The notes under the pieces: generated by a model
Databases searched by the model: none
Told to the model about the DNA's origin: nothing
Seen by the model: only the letters and a program-made list of their open reading frames with translations
In this document: positions 10,330-22,949 of the stretch, in pieces
Numbering within the stretch: the stretch's first letter is position 1
Layout: each line of letters starts with the position of its first letter
Made by a program: the position numbers and the translations under genes
NCBI GenBank assembly: GCA_021521415.1
Contig: JAIQDT010005445.1
Coordinates: 62,001-126,000 of the forward strand
DNA: 64,000 nt
Reading direction: 5' to 3'
Origin: Bidens hawaiensis
Lineage: Eukaryota > Streptophyta > Magnoliopsida > Asterales > Asteraceae

Positions 10330-11448
10330 TACGAACGGTCGTGAGTTCTAGTAGAAGACATTACCTACAAAACTGAACACCGTGAGCTCGTTACGAGAAG
10401 TGGAATAGGGGGTCTTCTCGTAACCACCCTCCGGCGTGAGAATCAGTATGATAAGTGACAAGAATATATTTAGAGAATTCAAAGAGTGTGGAATCCCTTT
10501 ACCATTAGACTTCATTCTGCATTTATAGCTAGGGGAGAAGGGTTTGGCCAGCTGTCCCACTCAATGAAAGCTTCCATTCTCATGGCTGAGCATGATACTT
10601 CGTCCTGATTTGTTGGACAGTCTAACGTATTATATTCTTTCTTTCTTTGCAAGTACTATGATGACACATTCTCAATGGTCCATCATGCGTCCATACTACT
10701 GCCAGGTTTACTGAGCAGTGACCTTATGCCACTTATAAGCCCATGGTGAGACTTCTGATGTGCTTTATTACTTCATGTTGTTAAAATTATCTCCTCCACG
10801 GCGAATCTATGTGGTCTCACGGATGAAATTCTTTCCGCGGGTTTCTCCCTATGACTTATTATTTGTATGGTGTGTTTGGTATCTTACCCCCACAAGTCCC
10901 CCAGTTCATTGTTTCTTTCGCGATTTTTTCTGTGGATGGAATATTGGACTTATCATTTGTCTCAGTTTTTCGCTTGTGGCGGTTATTTATGTGGGCACTT
11001 ATGGGAGTAACTACTGACTCACCTATTTGTGTCTAGTTGTGGTGATCTCATCGTGCTTGTTGAATAGCTCTACATTTACTCCAGGTGAGTATAAATGTTT
11101 TGCATGAACGCACATTAAATTCACTGTTTACGCGCCTCGTGTTCGTTCTCTATTGGGTATTCAGGAGTCGAATCTCCAGTTTTCCAACTACCACGTTTAC
11201 TTATGTGGGTATAAATAGGTGATGAATATTCCATTCCATTCTTTCTATTTCTGGGTACCTCCATTATTTCTATTTTTTCCTTCTTTGGGTGTCATATTGT
11301 TTGTGCAATTGATTATCTTGACTGGTGTGTCTCCTGGTCCAAAATCATCGCGTGTCTTCCTTGGGTTTCCCTTGTGAAGCCATTGTAGTGCTTTCGGACC
11401 AGGCTTCATCCCTGTCAAGTATCTTTGCTTAGGTTTCTTGTATAATAA
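10330..11448. other. Noncoding DNA, no gene seen
   Basis: No convincing coding region. Short open frames on either strand lack recognisable content. The stretch probably belongs to the 5' flank of the transposon-type gene at 12049, but I see no LTR boundary. Confidence 0.4.
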
Positions 11449-11695
11449 CTGATGTGCTGGATATTCTTCCAGGTATATCGTTTCACGACGCTTAATCGCG
11501 GGCTACCTATTATAAATATTTTTTCCACTGATGTGTTGGGTATTCTTGTAGGTATACCTTTCCGCAGTATTCTATCGCGAGCTACCTATTTTAAAATATC
11601 TTTTTTCCAACAGATGTGTCAGATTTTCTAGTATGTACACCTTTACGCGGTGTTTGATCGCGGGTCTTCCGTTGTGTAAAATATTGTTTCTCCCA
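11449..11695 (+). repeat. Three diverged tandem copies of an 80-bp unit
   Basis: Copies start near 11449, 11527 and 11606. Each carries a GATGTGY-TGG-TATTCTT-like start, a central TATACC/TACACC-TTT-CGC core, ATCGCG(G/A)G, and a T-rich end (TTTTTTCC or GTTTCTCC). The third copy is the most diverged. They lie 250-500 bases upstream of the TATA box at 11939 and may be promoter repeats of the transposon gene that follows. Confidence 0.65.
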
Positions 11696-11938
11696 AGTGA
11701 TAACTGAGTGGTAACTAGATCTTTTGATATGGATAAGGTTTTACCACAAGTGGGCCTATTTGTTCTGACATTAGACGACTCCTTTGTCAGGGGTGTCTTT
11801 TCGACTGTGTGCACGTGTTTTCCATGTGCCCACTTGGTTTGGATTTTCCAACTTCCCGCGTGACTTGTCATTTTCTTATTGGAACTCCACTTTTTTCCGG
11901 AATTCTCGATTTTAACCCTAACCGCCACCGGTGATTAG

Positions 11939-11946
11939 TATATATA
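11939..11946 (+). promoter_or_regulatory. Candidate TATA box for the gene at 12049
   Basis: TATATATA at 11939-11946 lies about 100 bases upstream of the ATG at 12049. A CT-rich leader follows, typical of plant 5' untranslated regions. Confidence 0.5.
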
Positions 11947-12048
11947 GGCCGTTTGCTTTTCTTTTTCTTCAATCTCCTCTTATTCCTTCTTGTTCTTCAT
12001 ATTTCTTACGTATTTCCATCTATTTTCTTTGTTTTTAACCATAATATA

Positions 12049-13228
12049 ATGGCCTCTTCGTCAACAGGTAAGAATCCGACAAGAATAAAAGTGAGAAAAA
12101 GGTCGGTTGGTCATCTATCCGTGATGTTGTCATCAAGTGGTGCAGACCTGAATTTTGAAATCATCGTTTCTACATATCACATATCCCCGGAATGGGGGCC
12201 GGAGCTTCCACCGGAGGGTAGCACCGCCATGGATGCCCCTCCGGGTATTCTAACTTTGTATTATGAGTTTTTCAACCATGGGAATTTCTGTCTTCCCATT
12301 ACTACCTTCGTTCGTGACGTTCTGCTTCACTACGGTCTGCATATTACCCAAGTTCACCCGTTGGGTATGATGTGCTTGCGTCACTTCGAGTTTTGTTATC
12401 GTAGTCAGCTTATTTTGCCTTCTGCTGACAAGTTCTTGGTGTTCAACAAGATGTACACCAAGGGTGACTGGTATGGTTTCCTCCTTCGTGATAAGGAGGT
12501 GAAATTTGTCGGAGATGCTCCGCAGAGTCTCCATGAGTGGAGACAAAGGTTCTTATTTCTCAATACTAGTGCCATTCCGATACCCATGAACTATCGAGAT
12601 CCTTCTGTTCCTATCGAAGATGAGCCTCCGCGGATTTTCAATATCAGTATCGGTGCAAAACTCTTACTACGCGGGAGACTCCTTGTGTTTTATTCAGGGG
12701 TATTCTTTGCTTGTTGCTGGGATGTGTCGGATTTGGTCTCGACCTCACAGGACTCCGATCTATGGTCACAATGGCTTGCTTAAATGTTGTTTACGTCTCG
12801 CTTTGTTCGTGTGCTTCAACTGAATCTGGTTTTTTTTTTAGCATCTATGGGTAGTGTCATAAATTCTCTTTTTAAGAATGGCCTGAAATCATGACTCTCC
12901 ACAACTTATTGCAGGGGGACCTTCCCATTCTTAAAGAGACTCGCGAAAACTTTATCTTTCCGTTAGTTGGTGTTAAAGGCGCTGGTCAGCCGACTCTTAA
13001 TCCTTGACCTTTAAATGTTATGGCCGCGGGTGGTGTGCAAGTGATCCTATCGACTAATAAATGAGTCTAAGGATTCACCGCGCCACTCTCTTGATTCTCA
13101 TGATTTGCATTTGGCAGCTCCGCCTCATGAGGATATTGTTGATCCTACCCGTTCTTCAAGAAAGAAAGCTGGCAAGAAGAAGAAACGTCGGAAAAGTCCC
13201 ATTGTTGATCATGTTCGTGGTGTGTAAC
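12049..13228 (+). pseudogene. 'Putative gypsy type transposon' (PF04195-like) gene, decayed
   Basis: The first exon-like frame (12049-12783) starts at an ATG; 32 upstream in-frame codons are probably leader. It contains an N-terminal block typical of the plant gypsy-type transposon domain. I see LPPEGSTAMDAPPG, then a stretch on an early tier of 'FFNHGNFCLPIT..FVRDVLLHYGLH', and RHFEF..RSQ. After about residue 200 the reading becomes unclear and the frame closes. Further coding-like pieces follow in other frames: 12911-13005 (GDLPILKETRENFIFP-like) and 13060-13228, which has a lysine/arginine cluster (KKAGKKKKRRK) resembling a nuclear signal. At least one stop and a frameshift separate these pieces. 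An intron could explain part of this, but decay is simpler. Such domains belong to gag-like proteins of plant retroelement derivatives. Confidence 0.6.
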
Positions 13229-13843
13229 AACTCAGGGTTTTATATAACATATTAAATACCAATAACGGACCCGTTTTCGTTGGTAATCTTTATCAATAAA
13301 ATACCGCATTTATCGAGATATTATTCTATTTTATTATTATTGTTAAATATATTAAATTAATATTCATAATAACTTTGAACTAAATACACTTTCAACCCTA
13401 AACCATTATCTAACCCCATTTGGTACGCCTAACCATAGTACGAGGACCTTTTAGCAAATCTGGTAATTATATTTCATTGAACCCATTAACCCGTTTCCCA
13501 AACCTGTTTTCCCGATCCAGTTCACAAACCCGTGACCCGTTTTAGTTTCTTGAACCACAATGTTCGTCCTAAACATGGAATTGATCCTAGCAAATCGTTC
13601 TTGATGGTTAAACGAAGCTTACCAACATAATTAATTTAAAGAAAAAAATCAATATAATATGAATTGAGTTCTTAACCTATCCTTCGTGTAATATCATGTC
13701 GATATACCATTGATAGTGGGTTATAGTAAAATTAAGCTCATCTGTATCTTCTCCTCCACCTCGCGAATTATACCCCCATGACTAATTGGATTATCCTAGC
13801 CTTATTGTACTAGTTTTAATTCAAGCTAATGTCGGCCCTATCC
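13229..13843. other. AT-rich intergenic DNA, no gene seen
   Basis: Nothing recognisable. The stretch ends at the outer LTR terminus of the G1 gypsy element; TATCC (13839-13843) would be its left target duplication. Confidence 0.45.
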
Positions 13844-15506
13844 TGTCACACCCCAAACCACGGCCTAGGTGTATGACACATATATTGGTACCACATTTGT
13901 AAATAAATCAGAGTAGCGGGTTTAAAGCGGAAGTTATATTTATGTGGATTATAATATTTACGTTACAAAAGACGGGATTATAAAATACTCGTTTAAAGTA
14001 TTACTTGTTTATACAAAAGATTAATTATTATATTAAACCATCATTTATATTTAAAGTTTAACAAAAAAAATCCGAGCCATCGGATATCTTAAGAACATCG
14101 AGCATTCCAAGCTCCTATTCTTGATTACCTGCAAAATGTTTAGAAAATACGTCAGCAACACATGCTGGTGAATAAGCTGACGCATATAATATTTTCTTTT
14201 ACTTGATTACCCCTCGAGACATAAATTAGGTCCGGCCCATCGTGGCTTAGGAATAATTAAGCTTTAAAACAAAACACAATTATAAACTTAAGTCACACAC
14301 AAGACACTCCAGCAAACACCGCAGTGTTCGACATTACTTAGGTACCATACATATACACATGGTCAGTCTCACTCGGGCGTAACTTAGGTCCGGCCCATCG
14401 TGGCGGAGGTCATGACCAGGTGTGGTGTGGTGTGCCCACCGACTTTTTACTACATATGTAAGGGTCCAAACAAATGTACACGACAGCCTGAGGGCTAGCG
14501 ATTACTTTTGTTTATAATGTTGTTGAGAAATATAGCCCCATGTAATTCATTTCATTTATTTGAGTCGATTAAGCAAGTTTATAAAGTTGGGCGTATTCAA
14601 CTTTTCTTTTGATCAGCTTCAATACACTGACCGAGGGTCTTTCCCTTTCTTTGCTATCTCGCACCGATAGTACGAGTATAACCTTTTGTTAGTCGGATCT
14701 TTAATACGGCTTAAGACCTCTAGTCTCTTTTTATAATCTTTACCTCGATTATATTTTCTTTATGAACCTTTAGTTCAAAATATCCTTTCTTTACTTTAAA
14801 CCTTTAGTTTAAAAGTATCTTTTCTTTCTATCCTTTTATAAGTTAAAACTCTTTCTTTTAACTTATTTACTTTTCTTTTCTTTTATAAGATAAACCTTTA
14901 GTTTAACTTATTTTACTTTTCTTAAAACACTACGTTTCTTCTTCTTTAAGAAACGTATACTTTTCTTTTACTTATTATCTAATAATAATAATAAACTTAA
15001 ATAATAATAATTATAACAAAGAATCACTTTATATAAATATCTTTCTTTCACATTTCTTTGTTACGATTTCTTTTGTTTATTTATCGAGGTATCGAGTATA
15101 TCCTCGACTTAGGGTTTTTAAGCCTTTATTATTTTATTCGGGTATCATGCCTACCTTGCTTGGCTTATATTACCCCTAGATACTTCGGCAGTCATTCGAC
15201 ACTTTCTTGTATATCGAGTTCCTTTGATCAACACCTCCTTTGACACACTTTTTGAGGAACACCAATCTTTAGAATACTTCGGCACGCTTATTGAGGCGGG
15301 TCTTTGGGTCGTCTCAGAATGGCTTGGCCTTCAATATAACGTCTTGGAATGTGGGATGGATTTTAAGGAAATGTTGGTTTAAAGACACAATTTACAAGGG
15401 AATCGATGGCACATTATACGAGGAATTTCTAAAGTTAGAGAGATTATTCTAGAGAGAGAAAGTTGTCGTGTGAATTAGTGTGAGGAGTGAGAGGGCCAAA
15501 GGTCTC

Positions 15507-15515
15507 AATTTATAG
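15507..15515 (-). promoter_or_regulatory. Candidate TATA box in G1 LTR
   Basis: Minus strand CTATAAATT. It would place U3 at about 15516-15927 and R-U5 towards 13844. Confidence 0.5.
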
Positions 15516-15534
15516 GCTGATCAAGGAACCCCTC

Positions 15535-15815
15535 ACGATATGCGATGGTCCCTTAATCATGTCATCGCGTATCGCGATATAGGCATGCGCAGTCACCACT
15601 AGGGCTGCCACGTGGTGACACGTGGCAAGACCAAGTGTCACCAGCTGACACGTGGCGACACGTGTCTTTTTCTATCAGACCACGTCATCGTGATACGCGA
15701 TGACGTTGGCTCTCAGGCGATCGCGTATCGCCTTCCTCTCTTTTTCTTGGGTTTGTAAACAGGCCCTTCGCGATACGCAATGGGCTTGTCCTCTGCTCCA
15801 TCGCGTATCGCGATG
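15535..15815 (-). repeat. Palindromic GCGATACGCGAT motif repeats in G1 U3
   Basis: About six copies of a CG-rich, nearly self-complementary motif (cores such as ATCGCGTATCGCGAT) occur near 15537, 15564, 15686, 15717, 15769 and 15799. All lie in U3, upstream of the LTR TATA box on the minus strand. This resembles the family-specific motif arrays in the other elements of the window. Confidence 0.7.
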
Positions 15816-15927
15816 GGTCAGGAAAACAGAATTTTCATTTTCGTCTTTGGACTTTAGAACTTTGTCACTTTTGGTCCTTTTTACTTTGAACTTGGCAACT
15901 TTGATCCAAAGCTTTCGTGATGTTACA

Positions 15928-15941
15928 TCCTCCCCACCTTG
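15928..15941 (-). other. Polypurine tract of G1
   Basis: Minus strand AAGGTGGGGAGGA, abutting TGTAACATC of the 3' LTR. Confidence 0.75.
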
Positions 15942-15969
15942 GAATGAATATCGTTCGCGAGAATCTCTT

Positions 15970-16378
15970 TTAGAACAAGTGGGGGTACTTTTTCATCATT
16001 TCGGATTCGAGTTCCCAAGTGTATTTGAGGCCTCTTCGTGAGTCCCACTAGACTTTCACAATTTTCAAAGTTCGTCTCTTCAATTTCTTTGTTTTTGAAT
16101 CTTCGATTTGAATTGGTCGTTCAACAAATTTTAAATTTTCATTTATTTCAACGTCTTTTAACGGCATAGACAAAGATTTAACAGCTAAACATTTACGCAT
16201 ATTAGAGATGTGGAATACACCGTGTATCCCATTCATTTCCTCTGGTAGTTGCAAACGGTATGCAACAGTACCAATTCGTTCGAGTACTTCGAATGGTCCA
16301 ACGAATCGAGGACTTTGCTTTCCATTCCTTCCGAAGTGAACCACGCCTTTCCATGGAGAGACTTTTAATAGAACTTTG
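15970..16378 (-). pseudogene. Gypsy integrase C-terminal and chromodomain-like tail (G1)
   Basis: Read on the minus strand, this is the end of gypsy pol. A KVSPWKGVVHFG motif and GPFEVLERIG, then LPEEMNGIHGVFHISNMRKC, match the GPY/F-type integrase C-terminus of Tekay/Del elements. A basic linker and a final W-D-S-R-R-G...YTWE...KKYPHLF tail form the chromodomain-like end, with a TAA stop at 15970-15972. A TAG at 16045-16047 interrupts it. The frame joins that of 59277-59905 once the 42.9-kb insertion is removed. The insertion point lies between the integrase core and its C-terminal domain. Confidence 0.88.
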
Positions 16379-17468
16379 TGTCGGTCCTCCACTTTCGTAA
16401 TCCACACCGTGAGGTGTTGACAAGATAGGTTAACGACTTGCTATTTTAAGGTAAGAAAGATATCGTGTCATTGGAGGAATCTCTAACAATATATGTATTG
16501 CATGAAAATACAAAAGTAAACAAAACACAGACTGCTGCTCAAAAGATTTCCGTTTATAGTAATATCAATACAAGCGAGAATCGATTAGGGTTACAGAAAC
16601 GACATTTGTATGGTCGTATTAAAAGGGCGGCCGTCAATATCAATGTTAGGAATAATATGTCTACGTCCATCGCTTTTTAAGCATGCCCTAATTATTCCTT
16701 ATATAGGCCTACCTGACAGCTGTCATTCCTTCTAGTAACCCTAATTAATGAAACGTATTCAGTAAATCCTATTACAAAATGTTCTAAGTGAAAAATAGGT
16801 CTTCGGGTAGGATTTGGAGCCTTTATCTTCTTCAAGTAGACCTGGTAACCAAAGTGTGATGGGGAACAATTCTCCGAGTAGACTTTACTTAGAATATTTT
16901 CCTTAGAAAATATTCACATACCAGACTTCAATCTTCTTAACCATAGCAAACTTTGCCCGATATGATCTAACAAGCAAACTTGTTCTTCAGAGATCCCTTC
17001 AAATCATTGTTAAAGAATAAATTGATTAGCAAACATAAATGTGTTGGTAACACTCTGGAGGTGTGCTGGTGGCACTGAAGCTTGCTTGGAGTTGAACCTT
17101 GCCCGGAAAGTCCTTAAGATAATTATTTATCAACATTCTTCAAGCTTACTCAGACCGCTGTTTATTAATGAATACCTTACTAGATCTTCCAAAATACTTG
17201 GCTTCAAAGGCTTGGTTAGCCAAGAGCTTACTCGGAAGCAAACCTTGCTTGCTATGAAGAACAACCTTACTAGACATAGTGAACCCTGCTCGGATAGTCA
17301 CTAAAGAAGACTTCAAGAATATAACTTTGCCGGGAAGGCAAAATACCTTGTTAGGCTTAAGTAAAAGCTTGCTCGGATGTCCAAGTGTGCCCGATGTTCA
17401 TACTTAGCCATTTTCAGGGAGGTTGAGAAGATTCCAATCTTCCTTTAATCCATTTTCTCATCCCAACA
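16379..17468 (-). repeat. 3' LTR of E1
   Basis: 1090 bp; on the minus strand it begins TGTTGGGATGAG (17468) and ends GGAGGACCGACA (16379). It lacks 23-24 bases present near the U5 end of the right LTR and differs at many single bases. A TATA box (minus TATATAAGG) lies at 16697-16706. About 14 degenerate copies of a (C/T)CGRGYAAGS motif, seen on the plus strand as CTTGCCCGG/CTTACTCGG forms, fill U3 from 16850 to 17440. Confidence 0.9.
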
Positions 17469-17485
17469 GTCTCCCCCTAGATTGG
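17469..17485 (-). other. Polypurine tract of E1
   Basis: Minus strand CCAATCTAGGGGGAGAC, directly before the 3' LTR. The same upstream sequence in E2 stops within this tract at the rearranged junction at 57066. Confidence 0.85.
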
Positions 17486-17720
17486 AACACCCTCAGCTGT
17501 ATCAAAACACTTATATGGTTACATACACTTAGTTCAAAATACACATCAAATCAAAATCAAATTACATAACAAAGTCAAAATATTACTAAGTGATAATTCT
17601 GTCCAGTGGACATTACAAAGCAAAACCTAAGCTAAAACATGGTCTTCATCTTCTTGAGCCATAGGCTGCTTGTCTTCTTTCAATTCTCACTGCTCCTTCC
17701 CTTTCCTTAAATATAAACAG

Positions 17721-20700
17721 TTAATGTTGATGAGGATGATTGTCAGGAAGTGTACAGTTCATTATATCTTTCAGATCCACATCATGAAGGAAAGTAAGGT
17801 CTTCATCAGTTTTAATAGTACCCAATGTCAGTCCAGCTGAGTTCCTAAGAATGTAGAATCCATCATTCTCATTATAATCAATTATTGTAATTCTGCCATT
17901 TTGCTGAACTTCATGGTTGGGCATAATCATCCTTCTTCTCATACTTATACAAGTCATCATGTTGGTTAAAGGATTTTTGTTCCTTACTCTTATGAGATAG
18001 CCGAATTCAGCATGTTTTATGTCACTTAACCTCTTGGCCCTCTTTGTCTTTTCATACCCTAATAACTTCCACTTCTTTTTCTTATTCAACAAAGGGAATC
18101 CCATCCCTGCTTCACTTCTCAAATACTTGGAAAGCTCATTTTGCTGCCTACCAGCAAGTCTGGTTCTATCGTGAAAGTCATATAGTTCCATACTTGCCAT
18201 CTTTTCTAGTTGTTCCTTCTTGTAATCTGCAAAGTCATATTTGAAAATAATATCCTTCAATTCTTTACTTTTCATCACAACCTTCAATGTATGGGACACT
18301 GAGTCATAAAAGAGCTTTATGGGTAGGTTCACATCAGTTGGTGGCCTTTCTTGTCTTTGTGGTTCTGCTCTTTGTGCCTCATCTCTGGTTGTAGAACTCT
18401 GTCCTCTTGAGGCTGAGGGCCTTGATGGAACAACTTTCTTGGGTTTAGTGGCCCTCAACATTCCAAATTTCATCATGTACATGGAGATCACCATCTCCAC
18501 CTGCATATTCATCAGATCCAGAAGATTTTCACCTCCTTCTCTGAATAACCTACCAATCATATTCACCACTACGTCATCCCCAAGCTGACCGGCTGGTACA
18601 TACCTTACTCCACCAGGTTCAGCTACAAAGTTTCTGGGGTTCCTTTGATCTGCTTCTAATTTCTCTCATTCGGCTTTTTCTTCATAGAACAACTGTTTCA
18701 ATTGGGCCTTTCCTAGCAGATCAAAAGTAATTTTTTTTATACCCTTACTCTTCATTATTCCTTTCAAGGTCTTGATCATCTCCTCATCCTCCCATGGATC
18801 TCTGTGTTCCACAGGTTCTGGTTTGACTTGTACAATGATAGGAGATTTTGAGGCTTCAGCTCTTTCCAGGTCATCCTTCTTAATATTAGACAAGTATAGA
18901 GACAGTTTCTCTGATCTGCTCATACCTTGAAGTTCACTTAGTCTCCCCCTTGCCTCCATCAATTTGTTCAATAAATCTAACTGCTCGTCTTCCCATTTCT
19001 TCTTCTTTTCAATCTTTCTCTTCTCAGCCAAGGTTAGAAGTCTTAGTCTTTTAGCAGAAGTTTCTGGTTGATCTTTCATGGATAATCTTCTAAAATGAGA
19101 TTCAACCTTTTCTTTTGTTAGACTGTCAACCAATTCCGGGGCCATTCCTCTCTCAATTAGATACTTACACTTTCCACCAAATCTTTTCATCAATTCATTA
19201 ATCTTTTTAGTATGTTTCACTTCTTTAGCCAATCTCTCCTTCTCGTCGCTCTCTACTGTTTCCTTTGTCAAATTGTAATGTCTTTCCAAATCATGTAAAC
19301 TCATTCTACTCAAATCCTTTTCATTCAAACCATGCTTTCTCAGATAGTCTCTGTATTTCATGGACTCTCTATTCTTCTTTTCAATTCTCTTTTGTATCTC
19401 ATGAGCTTCTTTATCAACCAAATTTTGTAGTTCTTCATCTGTCATATAAACTAGCTTCTAAAACTTATAGCCATGTTTGATTAAGCTTATCACCAATGGA
19501 TGATTTCTTCTTGCACTTTCAAGACTTTGTTGTACGTTTACCCTCTGTTAATCAGTTATTTCAATTTGAGGGGAGACAACAGTTTTAACTGTGTCAGTTT
19601 TATCACCCTGGCCTTCATCATTGTCATCATATTGTTGTCATCATCATTATCATCTTCAGCACTTTCATCAACTTCAGTATCATTATCTTATTCGGTTGAA
19701 TCATCAAGTGCTTCTATTCTTGGTTCATTTAGATCAGGTTCAGCATCTGGCATGACAACCTGAATAGGAACAGCCATCATAGGGCTTTTATGTTCCTTAG
19801 GGCTTTCAACAAAATACTTAGGTTTATCAACCTTTTTGGCCCTTTTCTTATCCACTTCATCATCACTATGATCACGGCCATCATATCTGCACCTCTTTCT
19901 CGTATATTTCTTTCCAAATTTTTGATCATCTTTTTCACATCTCCTTTCATCTTCCTCATCAAGTTTCTTTACATACTCAAACCATTTCTTGCCAAGTTGA
20001 ACAATAATTGGTTCTCCAACTACATTAGTCACCATTTGTTTATCTGTTTCATCAGTAGCCTTTTCAGTAGTAGTAGTTGGGGCTTCAGGTTGAGCAAACT
20101 TGCTTATAACCAATGCTAAGGTGTTGTCAACTTCCTCAGCTTGTTTCATTTTGATTAGCACTTCAATAACTTCTTGCTCAACATCATCATTTTGATTAAG
20201 AGTCTTGTAAATATTGGCTTGTTCAATCAGAGTTTCTTGTTCACCAAACTCTTATGCTATCATAGATTGGGCTATTCTCTCCCTTTCTAATGTTTCAAAC
20301 ATAATATCAGCTTGCCTTTTGGCAGCCAGTTCAGCAATCACATCTTCATCAGATATATTATCATCATCATGTTTCTCCTGTGTATAAACAGGTTCATCAT
20401 CAGTTCAGCTATTGCTTTCCCCTTTACTTTTCTTATCCTTTCTTCTTCTGATTGAGTGGGGAAATTTTCAATATCATCCATTAAATCTTCCAACTCCTTA
20501 TCATGCACAACCTTCTTGGAACTTTCATCATATGTTTCTTGTTCAGTCACAGTTCCTCTGTTGTTGTACATTCATCCATCACTACATCAGTCAACACATC
20601 AGTTGCTATGGCTTCTGTTGTTAGAACATTTTCAGTAGTTTGGTCATTCATGTCAACATCATCCTCATTCACTATCTCCTTTTCTCTTTCCTCATTCACC

Positions 20701-22476
20701 ACATTCTTTTTTAAAATTATATCCTGAGCATCATAGTTTTGCTCTCATCCATCTGAGGCATCTCCTTCATAACCATCATCATCAGTCATTCTCTCATCAC
20801 TATCATCATCAATGTCACCGTACACATTCAATAATGTTTTCAAAGCATCTTCATCATTCACTACTTCATTCACCATCTCCTCATCAACGATATTAACATT
20901 AGTAGTGGCCACTAGAATATTCTCCCCATGTTTTGGTACAGCTGAGACCTTCTCAACCTCAGCCTCCAGGGCTTGAATTTTCTGTAAAACTTGGGCCAAC
21001 TGATCTTTTAATTCCATATTTTCCTTCAACAGTTCCTCATATGTCCCCCTCAGATCAACATTCTCTACCAGCAAATTCATGTTAAGTCTGAAAAGATAAT
21101 CATTTGTAGAAGGTGTTTGAATAGGCAGGTCAAGAAAGGGATCAGGTATTTCAATTTCGGTTTGGGTATGTTTAGTGGGTGGGCTAGGTCTTTGGATTAT
21201 ATTTTCACTGTTAGATGGTAAAGGATTTAGTGTTTGGATTAGGGGTGTAGTTGTAGTTTGAACAATTTCAAAGGTTTGTGAATGGGTTGGGGATTAGAAT
21301 GGGGTGTTTGGAAAGTTTAGTAAGTGGGCTGGGACATGCTGTGGGATATAAGGCTCATGGAAAACTTGATCTTGGTTTTGTATAAGGGTTTGGGTTTCTG
21401 TGATTGGTTGGTCAATTATTTGATCTTGGTTTTCAGGTGAGCTTTGGGTATGGGAAGGTTTTGTTTGGTTGGGTGGGGATTGGATAATTGGTTCATATTT
21501 TGGTGGTGGGAAAGGTGGTGTTGCTGGTGGTGTAGGTAGTACAGGTATATTCTCCCCCTGAGCTTGTGCATCATCATCAACATTTCCTCCAACTCCTCCT
21601 GCATCTCCTTCTTCTCCATCGTCTCCATCAGAATCATCATAATCATCATCCATTTCCTCATCTACCTCTTCCTCCTCAGAGGTTAACTCTGGAACAGGCA
21701 TATAGACACATCATGGTTGAGAAACCATAGTAAGATAACAAATTCAACTTCTGGATTAAAACGACTTGTGCTTGATAATTTAGCAATCCTCTTGTACGTA
21801 TTAGGATTCTGTAGTACATGAGTTGTTCCCATCGTAGGCAAATCTTGTAACACACGGTTAAAGATAATTTTGAGAAATCTTGGGTAAGCAAAGAATTTTT
21901 CTCTGTTGGGCTTTTTCAAGATGCTCACCATTCCTTCAAATATCATCTTCGAAAAATTGAATGGTAGATCATATACAATAGCAACGGTTTCATTAGCCAA
22001 ATCACGTCTCATAAGGGTCCATGATCCTTTACGAGGGACATACGCTTGAATTATGTGATGAATCAAAAACCTATACAGGTTTGGGAACATGCCCTTCTGA
22101 AATTGTCCTTCCTTGACATTCCCCTGATAACCCATTGTCTGTATGAGTATCTTCAATAGATGATCAGTTGTAAAGTGTATTGGGTTATGTTAATCGTCAT
22201 GTAACTGTAGACTTTGTCGAATTAGTCGTTCAGTAATCCTTACTTCATGAGTAGCCACGGTAGCCTCCAATCTTCTGCCATTTTGATCATCATAAAGTGT
22301 GGATGACTGCCATAAATCCAAGTGGTGGTGTTTGTATATTGTAGGGCATTCTGTCAAAGAGAAATGAAGATTAGATCATTGGTGTCATCTACCTCCTCAT
22401 TGTCTAGAGTCACTTGTAAAAGAGCGCATATATTGTGTTTTTCCTCAAACGGATATGTCGGTTCATCATCCGCCAT
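17721..22476 (-). pseudogene. E1 third ORF ('envelope-like' position), broken
   Basis: Minus-strand coding sequence after pol, starting at an ATG at 22476 that lies two bases after a consensus 3' splice site. It survives as pieces in several frames, with best segments at 21683-22156, 21294-21701, 20745-21080, 19688-20161, 18666-19445 and 17721-18569. The first part matches the N-terminal domain of the E3 third ORF (a YPRF motif after an LPF-F-S-K-M-like stretch). The middle is acidic and proline-rich, then charged coiled-coil-like. Several basic clusters resemble nuclear signals (for example TRKRCR and KKRAKK near 19850-19900). I see no signal peptide or membrane segment. Several stops and frame changes make it a pseudogene. 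Its biochemical role is unknown. Confidence 0.75.
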
Positions 22477-22478
22477 AT

Positions 22479-22705
22479 CTGTGCAAACAAAACCAAAAAC
22501 ACATTCAAGGCAAAGATTAGTTATAAAGTTCATAACTTTGAATAGATTTAGGTTATAATTTGAAGAAGAAAGAGAAGAAATGTCTTTTTGAACCTGTGCT
22601 TCGACAAATTAGTAACCTACACATAAAATAGAGAGTTAGTTTAAATGAAAATTAACTGCCCAAATCCATACAATCGGTGTCAAAAATCAATCAATTAATG
22701 CTTAC
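22479..22705 (-). promoter_or_regulatory. Candidate 5'-leader intron before the E1 third ORF
   Basis: On the minus strand a donor-like CTCG|GTAAGC lies at 22706/22705. A strong acceptor (TTTGGTTTTGTTTGCACAG) ends at 22479, two bases before the ATG. A CT-rich tract (CTCTCTCTTTCC and CTCTCTTTCTCTCGC) lies between the TATA box and the donor, like an ordinary plant 5' leader. Splicing is inferred; no transcript evidence is available here. Confidence 0.5.
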
Positions 22706-22848
22706 CGAGTCGGAATTATAGGGCTGGTTAATTAGGGTTTAGAAAAATAATTAAGGCGGTTAGTATTCTGGAAGCGAGAGAAAGAGAGCAAGTGTACTGT
22801 AGTGGAAAGAGAGAGAAGTGGATAATATGAAAAATTTCTCTAACTCCC

Positions 22849-22857
22849 TTTTTTATA
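22849..22857 (-). promoter_or_regulatory. Candidate internal TATA box of E1
   Basis: Minus strand TATAAAAAA lies about 380 bases upstream of the third ORF start and about 90 bases downstream of the motif array at 22950-23935. It could drive the third ORF independently of the LTR. Confidence 0.5.
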
Positions 22858-22949
22858 CCTTTTGAAAGTGGGTTTTAAATGCTTTTTGTCGTTTAGTGAG
22901 TAAATAGCTGTTAAACAATAACATTATCCAAGTAAATATCCTTTCAAAT

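Larger units (their letters stand above)
13844..15927 (-). repeat. 3' LTR of G1
   Basis: On the minus strand the LTR begins TGTAACATCACG (at 15927) and ends TTTGGGGTGTGACA (at 13844), length 2084 bp. The start abuts a purine tract in the pol direction. No second LTR copy is in the window, so the ends come from the TG/CA termini, the polypurine tract and the pol position. Confidence 0.75.

Noticed and set aside
10348..11036. Short open frames near 10348-11036
   Set aside because: No recognisable content, overlapping frames on both strands, no supporting promoter or splice context.
16465..16680. Open frame repeated at 38243-38497 and 58264-58518
   Set aside because: It is on the antisense strand of the E1 LTR and recurs only because the LTR recurs.
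20412..20727. Several plus-strand open frames across 18044-20727
   Set aside because: Antisense shadows of the E1 third ORF.
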